The notes beneath the pieces were generated by a model. That model had not been told where the DNA came from. It ran no database searches and was given only the letters and a program-made list of their open reading frames with translations. From Acidimicrobiales bacterium (GTDB lineage Bacteria > Actinomycetota > Acidimicrobiia > Acidimicrobiales > Aldehydirespiratoraceae): a stretch of DNA of 64,000 nucleotides. Position numbers and translations under genes: made by a program. Positions 25,309-32,712 of this stretch are shown piece after piece. Positions within the stretch are counted from its first letter, which is position 1. Every line of letters begins with the position of its first letter. The DNA is taken from positions 248,001 through 312,000 of the forward strand of contig JAWPML010000001.1 of the NCBI GenBank assembly GCA_033344915.1, read 5' to 3'.

Positions 25309-26121
25309 ATGAACGAGATCACACTCCCGAAGTCCGAGGCCATCATCGACGCAGGTGCGACGGGTGCGACCGTCCCGGGCCACGAAGAACTCGGCCAGGT
25401 GTTCGCGGCGTTGCACGCGCCCGGCGAGGAGACGGTGGCCGCTCCGGATGTCGCGGTTCGAACGGGTGCGGTCCGGCGGGTTGCACGGCGAACGGCTGTC
25501 GCTGCGACCGCGGCGGTCCTCGGCGTTGCCGGCATGGCGGCGGCGGAGTCCGGCGTGCTCGATTCGGTACTGCCCGGGCCGGATCCTGTGGTCGAGATCG
25601 CCGACGGGGCGCAGCAGGAGGGTGGCGAACCCGAGGCCGTGGCCACCGCGGATGACGACGACCACGACGCCCCGGCCGAGGGTGCGCCAGCGTCAGCCGA
25701 GCCGAAGGGGCACGAGGTCGAGATCGAAGGTGTGGACACCAGCGATGGTGTGGACGACGAGGAACTGGCCATCGCCTGCGACGGCGTCGGTAACCACGGG
25801 GAGTACGTCCGTCTCGTCGCCCGCGACAAGCTGACCGAACACGACGGTACCCATGGCGACCGCGTCAGTGAGGCGGCCAGCTCCGATTGCGGCAAGCCCG
25901 AGTCCGGCGACACCGACGACGGTGACGAGAACGAGGCAGAGACCGACGACGACGAGGCCGACGAGGCCGACGACGAAGCCGACGAGGCCGACGAGGCCGA
26001 CGAGGTCGCCCCGGGGAACGGGAAGGCAAAGGGCCACTCCAACGGCAATGGCAATGGCAATGGCAACGGTCACGGGCGCGGAAACGGTAACGGCCACGCT
26101 CACGATGTCACCGACGAGTGA
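25309..26121 (+). CDS. Sigma-partner-like acidic protein with Asn-Gly tail
   Basis: 270 residues. The N-terminus is soluble. A hydrophobic Ala-rich segment at about 58-78 follows Arg-rich VRRVARR. Then comes a long Asp/Glu/Ala region with two Cys (IACDGVGNHGEYVRLVARDKL, SSDCGKPE), then DEADEADD repeats and an Asn-Gly/His run at the C-terminus. The GxGNHGxYVxxVA part resembles a short motif seen in several actinobacterial secreted proteins. It matches the gene at 23880 in order and in its NG-rich tail, supporting duplicated sigma/partner modules. Function unknown. Confidence 0.7.
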   Translation: MNEITLPKSEAIIDAGATGATVPGHEELGQVFAALHAPGEETVAAPDVAVRTGAVRRVARRTAVAATAAVLGVAGMAAAESGVLDSVLPGPDPVVEIADGAQQEGGEPEAVATADDDDHDAPAEGAPASAEPKGHEVEIEGVDTSDGVDDEELAIACDGVGNHGEYVRLVARDKLTEHDGTHGDRVSEAASSDCGKPESGDTDDGDENEAETDDDEADEADDEADEADEADEVAPGNGKAKGHSNGNGNGNGNGHGRGNGNGHAHDVTDE

Positions 26122-26132
26122 CAAGCCGGGTC

Positions 26133-26164
26133 GACCGGGGCGCGCCACGTGGCGCGCCCCGGTC
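26133..26164. terminator. Bidirectional terminator candidate, 32-bp perfect palindrome
   Basis: GACCGGGGCGCGCCAC (26133-26148) is followed directly by its reverse complement (26149-26164). It fills the gap between two convergent genes (stops at 26121 and 26167). There is no U tract, but its position and strength suit a terminator for both directions. Confidence 0.65.
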
Positions 26165-26166
26165 GC

Positions 26167-28734
26167 TCAGCCGGCCTGGACGAACTCGATGACCTGCTGA
26201 TAGGTCGGCCGGTTGGTCGAGCGGAAACGATCCGGGATCAGGCCCGGGACGAATCCCGACGTTCGACCCTCGCGGCGCCAGGCGCTCGGATCGTCGCCGT
26301 GCTCGGCGGCCAACTCGGCGACGCGGTCGTCGATGGCGGCCCACAGGTCGGCTCGGCACCGGTCGAGATCGCCGGCGCCGCAGTACTGGAGATTGAAGGT
26401 GCCCTCGACGGGCTGACCGAGCAGGGTCCGCAGGTCCTTGTCGATGATCGACGACTCGTCGATGCCACGCAGGCCGATGTCGTCGTTGCGCAACGGTTCG
26501 AACACCGGGTCGAGCGCCGCGACCTGCACCGGGCCCCACAGCTCGGCGGCGATCATCGCCCCCGGCTCGTCGTAGTCGCCGTCCTCGTCCGCGTCGAGGA
26601 GGGGGGCGTCGTCGGCGAGCCAGGCGTCGAGGATCGAGATGACCTCGGCGGAGAGCTCGGAGGGAGCGTCCCTGCCGGCGAGCACCTCGCTGATCACGGC
26701 CCAGACCGGGGACAATGTGTCCTCCGTCGCGGCGCGGTTCATGATCGACACGACATCGGACAGCACGGCCTCGTCGGGCCACTGGTCGAAGAGTTCGACG
26801 CGATGATGCGAGCCGAAGTTCGTGGTGTCGCCGTGCATGAACCCAGGCGCCGACTGGTTGTTCCAGTTGAGCAGCCGGCCGTCTGAGTGGCTCGTACCGT
26901 GCGGGTGTTCGTCCTGCTCGAGGAAGCCCTGCCACTCGTACTCGCCGGTTCCGAGGGTCGGGAGGCGCCGGTCGAGGCCCTCGGCCCGTTCGGGAAGGTA
27001 GCCGGACGCGAAGTAGGCGATCCCGTCGCGGTTGGCGTAGCCCCAGTTGAAGGTGAAGCCGAACTTGTTCGCGGCCTCGAAGAACGCCTCGGGCGTGTCG
27101 GCGTCGCCCTCGGTCATGTCCTTCAGGGCGGCGAGGTTGAAGCCGTCGCGGCCGAACGTCGATCGGGCCCGCGTGAGCGCGATCGGTTCGCCGTCGACGA
27201 GAGCGGTTCCGATGACCGGGCCGTGCACGGAGGTCGGGTACGCGATCGGCACGCCGCCGAGGGTGCCCGCCTCGAAGATCTCGAACGGCACGCACTCGCC
27301 GTCGTGCATGTACGAGCCCGACTCGCGGGTCGGGGTGGACCCGTCCGGCTCGCACAGCACCTCCGCGAAGACGTCTCGCACGTCCTGGTTGGCCGAGGTC
27401 AGGCTCCACGCGTAGTCATCGCTGCGCCCGATCAGGATGTAGTGGGCGAGGCCCGGAACCGCCGCGCCCTGGGCCTCCCACTCCGGCGTCTTCAGATGGA
27501 TCTGGAGCACGATCTCCGGGTAGTAGTAGCCGAGTTGCGGGCCCATGACGGCGAGCGTGTTCCCGGTCGCGGAGGCCTCGGGGGAGACCGTCAGCCAGTT
27601 CGATGCGTTGCGGCTCGGCGGGTCGCCTGCAGCGTCGACGAGACCGATGTTGATGACGCCGCCCGGGGTCGAGCCGGGCTGGGGGTCGGTCGGGTCGAGC
27701 GAGATGATCGACCCCTCGTCGATGACGACCGAGCCGGTGACCTCGCCGCCGGTGAGCGCCGGATAGTCGAAGCGCGCCTCGAGGGTCGTCGGCGCTTCGG
27801 GGTCGTCGGTCTGGAGCAGGTCCTCCCAGGCGGCGCGACCGGTCTCGTCGCCGAGCCGGTTCTGGAGCTGCGACAGGAACTCGGCGTTCGAGGCCTCGCC
27901 GCCGCCACCGGCGCCGAAGATCGATCCGATGAACGCGGTGGTGGCGATGATGTCATTGACCGTGAAGGGCTCGACAGCCACCTCGGGGTGGGCGGCCAGG
28001 TACGCGTTCGCGCCGTCGGCGTACGCCTGGGCGTCGGCGATGATCTCCTCACCCTCGGGAAGCGTCGTGCGGATCAACTCGACCTGGTCGGTGACGAGCT
28101 GTTCAGCCGCCTCGCTGGGCACGAAGGGGGTTGCGCTCGTCACGAGGGAGAAGGCGTCGATGCCGGGGATGTCGGCCACCGCAGCCCGCGACGGGCCGCG
28201 GCCGAAGTTGATGAGCAGCTCGCGATCGCGCAGCGTCACCCAACCGGCACCGAAGGCGACGTCCTCGCGGGTCTCGCCGGTGACGTGGGCGATGCCCCAC
28301 TCGTCGTATTCGAGGGTCAGGCCCTCGCGTCCCGTCTCGATCACGGTCGTCTCGCCGATCGGCGCGAAGTCCTGGGGCAGGAAGAACTCCTCGATGTCGG
28401 CGTCCGTCACGTTCCCCCGCAATGGGGTCAGGCCGTCGTACAGCGCGAGCTGGTCGAGGGAGTTCTCACCGGTGGGAACGCCGCCGAAGTTGCCGGGCGG
28501 CAGCACGTAGTACGCCCGGTCCTCCGTGGGCGCCTCGACCACGACCTCGCCGTCGTCGTCGCCGTCGTCGGCGGTCGTGGAGTCGTCGGACCCGTCGTCG
28601 CCGGTGCCGTCGTCGGTGGTCTCCCCGGACGGGTCGGGCGGGTCGGCCGCGGGGTCGTCCTCGCCGCACGCGGCGGCGATCAGGGCGAAGGCGAGTGCGG
28701 TCGCGAGCAGGCGGCGAACGAAGCGTGCGGTCAT
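26167..28734 (-). CDS. Penicillin-acylase-family lipoprotein (Ntn hydrolase)
   Basis: 855 residues. Lipoprotein signal (LLATALAFALIAAAC, Cys23) and an Asp/Gly/Thr linker to about 65. The acylase alpha part contains LEYDEWGIAHVTG and FGAGWVTLRDRELL. The beta subunit would begin at Ser378 in NASNWLTVSP, the conserved autoproteolysis site whose Ser is the N-terminal nucleophile. Then follow GPQLGYYYPEIV, IGRSDDYAWSLTS, and further conserved parts. Full length for penicillin G acylase/AHL acylase relatives; substrates are amides such as acyl-homoserine lactones or antibiotics, not decidable here. It is anchored outside the membrane. Transcribed alone. Confidence 0.9.
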   Translation of the reverse strand: MTARFVRRLLATALAFALIAAACGEDDPAADPPDPSGETTDDGTGDDGSDDSTTADDGDDDGEVVVEAPTEDRAYYVLPPGNFGGVPTGENSLDQLALYDGLTPLRGNVTDADIEEFFLPQDFAPIGETTVIETGREGLTLEYDEWGIAHVTGETREDVAFGAGWVTLRDRELLINFGRGPSRAAVADIPGIDAFSLVTSATPFVPSEAAEQLVTDQVELIRTTLPEGEEIIADAQAYADGANAYLAAHPEVAVEPFTVNDIIATTAFIGSIFGAGGGGEASNAEFLSQLQNRLGDETGRAAWEDLLQTDDPEAPTTLEARFDYPALTGGEVTGSVVIDEGSIISLDPTDPQPGSTPGGVINIGLVDAAGDPPSRNASNWLTVSPEASATGNTLAVMGPQLGYYYPEIVLQIHLKTPEWEAQGAAVPGLAHYILIGRSDDYAWSLTSANQDVRDVFAEVLCEPDGSTPTRESGSYMHDGECVPFEIFEAGTLGGVPIAYPTSVHGPVIGTALVDGEPIALTRARSTFGRDGFNLAALKDMTEGDADTPEAFFEAANKFGFTFNWGYANRDGIAYFASGYLPERAEGLDRRLPTLGTGEYEWQGFLEQDEHPHGTSHSDGRLLNWNNQSAPGFMHGDTTNFGSHHRVELFDQWPDEAVLSDVVSIMNRAATEDTLSPVWAVISEVLAGRDAPSELSAEVISILDAWLADDAPLLDADEDGDYDEPGAMIAAELWGPVQVAALDPVFEPLRNDDIGLRGIDESSIIDKDLRTLLGQPVEGTFNLQYCGAGDLDRCRADLWAAIDDRVAELAAEHGDDPSAWRREGRTSGFVPGLIPDRFRSTNRPTYQQVIEFVQAG

Positions 28735-28825
28735 GTGGGTCCCCTCCGTGACGCGGCGAGCCTAGGCCGGGTCGGGGAGGGAGCGTCCAGACGAGTTACG
28801 CCCGCCGCGGCGTACCATCGGGCCG

Positions 28826-30103
28826 ATGCCGACACAGGAGCGGGTCGACCGCGCCATGGACGCCTTTGCGAAGAAGGTGGCGCACGAGCTCGCGTGGGCC
28901 GGACGCGGCGAGCGTGGCCTGTCCACCGAGGAGGCCCGTCGGGTGGCCCGGCTCGAGGCCCGCCGGCTCCTGACGGCGATGGCGCTCGTGGACGGTCGGC
29001 ACTCGCCGGGTGAGCCGGCATGGACGGGGATCGGGATCGAGACGCGCGAGGAGGCCCGAACCTTCCTCGCGAAGCCGTCGGACGTCCTGGAGCTCCTCCT
29101 GTCGACCGAGGGCCGCAACGGGGCCGCCGTGATCGTCTACGCCCACCACGCCCGCCACCTGATGCGCACCGCGGCCGCGGTCGATGGCGTCACGGGCGAC
29201 CACGAGCTGGTCGGCCTCCGCATGCTCGACGAGGTGTTGCGGGATCCCGAGCACGAAGCGGTGGTGGCCGCCGAGACGGACGCGGACCGCGACGAGCCGA
29301 ACGAGACGGTCGACGACGTGCTGGCGGAGCTCGACGGGCTCATCGGTCTCGACGCGGTGAAGACGGCTGTCCGCGAGCTGGTCAACGTGACGATCGTGGA
29401 GAAGATGCGCGTCGACGTGGGACTCCCGGTGCCGGAGCGCACGCACCATCTCGTGTTCACCGGGAACCCCGGCACGGGCAAGACCACCGTGGCCCGGCTG
29501 CTCGCTCGCGTCTTCGCCGCCCTCGACATCTTCGATCGCGGTCATCTCGTCGAGGTGCACCGAGCGGACCTCGTCGCCGGCTACGTCGGCCAGACCGCGA
29601 CCAAGACCGAGGACGCGGTGAACGAGGCGCTCGGCGGCGTGCTGTTCATCGACGAGGCCTACGCGCTCGTGGGGGAGGGGCGGGACTTCGGCGACGAGGC
29701 CATCACGACGCTCGTGAAGCTGATGGAGGACCATCGCGACGACTTCATGCTGGTCGCGGCCGGCTACCCGGTCGAGATGCGGGCCTTCGTCGACGCCAAC
29801 CCGGGCCTGGCGAGCCGGATCCGGGCCGAGGTCGACTTCCCCGACTACACGCCGGACGAGCTCGTCGCCATCACCCGGGTGATCTGCGACGCGAACGGCT
29901 ACGACGCCGCGGTCACCGACGAGCAGCTCGTCGCCCATTTCACGTCGGAGGCCATCGAGCTGAGCAAGGGGAACGCCCGCCATGCCCGTCGCGCGTTCGA
30001 GGAAGCCACCGTGCGGCAGGCCACCCGCCTCGTCGCCGCGACACCGGATCGGGACGCGCTGCGGGAGCTGACGGCCGCCGACTTCGGGCTCGGCGCGCTC
30101 TAA
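28826..30103 (+). CDS. CbbX/SpoVK-like AAA+ ATPase
   Basis: 425 residues. The N-terminal 160 residues are helical with TerB-like phrases (AMALVDGRHSPGE; RTAAAVDGVTGDHELVGLRMLDEVL). The AAA domain starts at GLIGLDAVKTAVREL; Walker A GNPGTGKT (213-220), the pore-loop region LVAGYVGQTATKT, Walker B VLFIDEAYAL, sensor AAGYP and arginine-finger region NPGLASRI. This is the CbbX/SpoVK/EccA C-terminal type. No RuBisCO or type VII secretion gene is nearby, so it is a general remodelling ATPase of unknown client. Not obviously in an operon with the ABC-F gene 40 bases downstream, though co-transcription is possible. Confidence 0.9.
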   Translation: MPTQERVDRAMDAFAKKVAHELAWAGRGERGLSTEEARRVARLEARRLLTAMALVDGRHSPGEPAWTGIGIETREEARTFLAKPSDVLELLLSTEGRNGAAVIVYAHHARHLMRTAAAVDGVTGDHELVGLRMLDEVLRDPEHEAVVAAETDADRDEPNETVDDVLAELDGLIGLDAVKTAVRELVNVTIVEKMRVDVGLPVPERTHHLVFTGNPGTGKTTVARLLARVFAALDIFDRGHLVEVHRADLVAGYVGQTATKTEDAVNEALGGVLFIDEAYALVGEGRDFGDEAITTLVKLMEDHRDDFMLVAAGYPVEMRAFVDANPGLASRIRAEVDFPDYTPDELVAITRVICDANGYDAAVTDEQLVAHFTSEAIELSKGNARHARRAFEEATVRQATRLVAATPDRDALRELTAADFGLGAL

Positions 30104-30143
30104 ACGCTCCCGTCCGGTCCGTCCCCGCTTGTACCGTCACGGC

Positions 30144-31754
30144 GTGGGATCGATCCAGGTCAGCCATCTCGGATGGTCGCTGCCGGGCGGCCGGATGCTG
30201 CTCGACGACGTGGGCTTTCGCGTGGGCGAGGGCGAGCACGCGGCGCTTGTCGGCGCGAACGGCGCCGGGAAGTCCACGATCATGCGTCTCGTCGCCGGCA
30301 CCGAGACGGCGGCCGAGGGCACCATCTCCGTCCAGGGTTCGATGGGCGTGATGACCCAGCTGGTGGGCTCGCTCGACGAGGCGGTCACCGCGCGGGACCT
30401 CTATGTCTCCCTGGCCTCCACCGAGATCCGCGAAGCGGCGACGCGGCTCGCCGACGCCGAGTCCCAGATGGTCGCGGGCACCGACGACGGCATGAAGTAC
30501 GCGAAGGCGCTCGACCGGTGGGGCGGCATCGGCGGCTACGACGAGGAGGTTCGCTGGGAGGAGTGTGCCCACCGCGTGACCGGTCGGTCGTGGACGGAGG
30601 TCGCCGACCGCTCGATGGCGACGTTCTCGGGAGGCGAACAGAAGCGCATGGCGCTCGAGTACCTGCTCCGCTCCGAGCACGAGGTGCTGCTGCTCGACGA
30701 GCCCGACAACTTCCTCGACGTCCCCGGCAAGGAGTGGCTCGCCGAGCGGCTCCGCGAGAGCGCCAAGACGATCCTCTACGTCAGCCACGACCGCGAGTTG
30801 CTCGCCGCGACCTCCGACAAGGTCATCACGATCGAAGCCCACGGCGCCTGGACCCACGGGGGATCGTTCGCGACCTGGCGTGAAGCCCGGGAGCATCGGC
30901 TGGAGCTCGCGAACGACGAACAGCGCCGGTGGGCCGAGGAGCGCAAGCGGCTCGTCCGTCACATGCGCGAGCAGAAACGGCGCGCCGCGATGAGCGACGC
31001 GAACGCGAGCCGCGCCCGCGCCGCGGAGACGCGGCTGCGCCATTTCGACGACGAGGGTCCCCCTCCGGAGGCGGCGAAGGACCAGCGCATCGAGATGCGG
31101 CTCGCCGGGGGTCGCACCGGCAAGCGGGTGGTCGTCGCGGAGCAACTCGAACTGACCGACCTGACGTTCCCCTTCGACCTGGAGATCTGGTTCGGCGAGC
31201 GGGTTGCCGTCGTCGGTCGCAACGGCACCGGAAAGTCGCACTTCCTGCGCCTGCTCGGCCAGTGGACGGGCGAGGAGGTCGACCCGGCCTGCCCCGTCGC
31301 GCACGAGGGATCGTGGAAGCTCGGCGCGCGGGTCGTGCCCGGCCTGTTCAACCAGACCCACGACCAGCCGGAGCTCGTCGGCCGCACGGTCCTCGAGATC
31401 CTCGCGGACCGTCACCTCGCTCGCGGCCCGGCCATGAGCCGGCTCCGGCGCTACGAACTCCAGGGGCAGGCCGACCAGGCGTGGGAGACGCTGTCCGGTG
31501 GGCAGCAGGCGCGGTTCCAGATCCTCCTGCTCGAGATCGACGGAGCGAACCTGCTCCTGCTCGACGAGCCGACCGACAACCTCGACGTCGCCTCGGCCGA
31601 GGCACTCGAAGCCGGCCTGGAGGTGTTCGAGGGCACGGTGGTCTGTGTGACCCACGATCGCTGGTTCCTGCGCTCCTTCGACCGGTTCGTGGCCTTCACC
31701 GGCGACAACGAGGTCGTGGAGCTCGATGATCCGGCCGACGCCTGGGCGTCGTGA
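30144..31754 (+). CDS. ABC-F-family ATPase (two ABC domains, soluble)
   Basis: 536 residues from GTG 30144. Two nucleotide-binding domains without membrane segments: Walker A GANGAGKST with signature FSGGEQKRM, then Walker A GRNGTGKSH with signature LSGGQQARF. Both have LLLDEPDNF / LLLDEPTDNLD Walker B motifs and the H-loop (VSHDREL, VTHDRWF). The linker between them is basic and helical (EERKRLVRHMREQKRRAAMSDANASRARA), as in ribosome-associated ABC-F translation factors or resistance proteins. The second Walker A ends in His instead of Thr/Ser, which is unusual. Likely acts on the ribosome. Confidence 0.9.
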   Translation: MGSIQVSHLGWSLPGGRMLLDDVGFRVGEGEHAALVGANGAGKSTIMRLVAGTETAAEGTISVQGSMGVMTQLVGSLDEAVTARDLYVSLASTEIREAATRLADAESQMVAGTDDGMKYAKALDRWGGIGGYDEEVRWEECAHRVTGRSWTEVADRSMATFSGGEQKRMALEYLLRSEHEVLLLDEPDNFLDVPGKEWLAERLRESAKTILYVSHDRELLAATSDKVITIEAHGAWTHGGSFATWREAREHRLELANDEQRRWAEERKRLVRHMREQKRRAAMSDANASRARAAETRLRHFDDEGPPPEAAKDQRIEMRLAGGRTGKRVVVAEQLELTDLTFPFDLEIWFGERVAVVGRNGTGKSHFLRLLGQWTGEEVDPACPVAHEGSWKLGARVVPGLFNQTHDQPELVGRTVLEILADRHLARGPAMSRLRRYELQGQADQAWETLSGGQQARFQILLLEIDGANLLLLDEPTDNLDVASAEALEAGLEVFEGTVVCVTHDRWFLRSFDRFVAFTGDNEVVELDDPADAWAS

Positions 31755-31763
31755 CGGGCCCGT

Positions 31764-32609
31764 CTACGGCTCGGGCGGGGCGACGAAGTCGATGAGCTCC
31801 TCGACGGCGCGCAGCATCGGGGCCTCGAGGTCCTGCCACGAGTCGACCTGGCCCAACACCTGCTTCCAGAACTCGCCGGGCGACGCGTTGCTCCCGAGCG
31901 CGGCGATCACGCCTTCCTTCCACGGTTGACCCTTCGGAATCGTCGGCCAGGCGTCGATGCCGAGCACGGTCGGCTTCACCGCCTGCCAGACGTCGACGTA
32001 CGGATGGCCGGTGATCAGCACGTTCGGGTCGTCGATCTCGGCGGCGATGCGGGTCTCCTTCGATCCGTCGACGAGATGGTCGAGCAGGATGCCGAGGCGG
32101 CGGCCGGGCGTCGGCCGGAAACCGCGGACCCGCTCGGCGAGGTCGTCCGCACCTTCGAGCTGTTCGACCACCACCCCTTCGACCCGCAGGTCGTCACCCC
32201 ACACCTTCTCCACGAGTTCGGCGTCGTGGATACCCTCGACCCAGATGCGGCTGGCCCGCGCGACGCGGGCCGGGACGGCGCCGAGATCGATCGACCCCGA
32301 TGCGGTCAGCGTCGGCTCACCCGCGGTCGGGTCCGGGGGCACGAGTTTCACCGGCACGCCCTTGCCGTCGATCGCGGCGCGTACGGACCCGTCGGCGTAG
32401 CGAACCGTGTGGTCCTTGCCGTGGCGGTCGCGCAGCACGAGTCGGGGCGGACGGAACTCGACGAGCGCACCGACGATCCCCGAGCCCCGGTCCTCCAGGA
32501 CGAGCCCCCGGTTCGCCGTCATCACCGGGCGTTGCCTGGCGCGCGCCGCGCGCGACCCGCTCGGGTCGTCCAGGTCGATCATCTCGAGGCGGCGCTCGTC
32601 GGAAGCCAT
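31764..32609 (-). CDS. DUF3097 family protein
   Basis: 281 residues. It contains the actinobacterial DUF3097 core: WVEGIHDAELVEKVWGDDLR, VVVEQLEGADDL, GVLLDHLVDGSKE-like (GILLDHLVDGSKETRIA) and NVLITGHPYVDVWQAVKP. The WVEGxHDAxLVEKVWGxDLR and DHLVxGSKE parts recall a Toprim fold, so a nucleic-acid role is plausible but unproven. Soluble. It ends 9 bases from the convergent ABC-F gene and starts about 100 bases from the divergent menaquinone operon. Confidence 0.88.
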   Translation of the reverse strand: MASDERRLEMIDLDDPSGSRAARARQRPVMTANRGLVLEDRGSGIVGALVEFRPPRLVLRDRHGKDHTVRYADGSVRAAIDGKGVPVKLVPPDPTAGEPTLTASGSIDLGAVPARVARASRIWVEGIHDAELVEKVWGDDLRVEGVVVEQLEGADDLAERVRGFRPTPGRRLGILLDHLVDGSKETRIAAEIDDPNVLITGHPYVDVWQAVKPTVLGIDAWPTIPKGQPWKEGVIAALGSNASPGEFWKQVLGQVDSWQDLEAPMLRAVEELIDFVAPPEP

Positions 32610-32656
32610 GGCCGAGAACCTACGGCCCGCCTCATGGGCGCGGGTGGAGGGCCGAT

Positions 32657-32693
32657 GATGCGAGTGTGCACTCCGTGAGTACTCACTCGCATC
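32657..32693. promoter_or_regulatory. Interlocked dyads upstream of the MerR-MenF gene (candidate operator)
   Basis: GATGCGAGTG (32657-32666) and CACTCGCATC (32684-32693) are perfect inverted copies. Within lies the perfect palindrome GTGAGTACTCAC (32675-32686) and the dyad GAGTG-TG-CACTC (32663-32674). They stand 20 to 56 bases before the GTG start at 32713. MerR proteins bind such dyads, so autoregulation by the fused MerR domain is plausible. Confidence 0.5.
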
Positions 32694-32712
32694 GTCGTCT
32701 AGGGTGGTGGGC

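Noticed and set aside
26167-28734. Antibiotic-resistance acylase
   Set aside because: The fold and active site show only the penicillin-acylase family; the substrate cannot be inferred.
28826-30103. RuBisCO activase CbbX or type VII secretion EccA
   Set aside because: Only the AAA domain type is shared; no RuBisCO or secretion genes are in the window.
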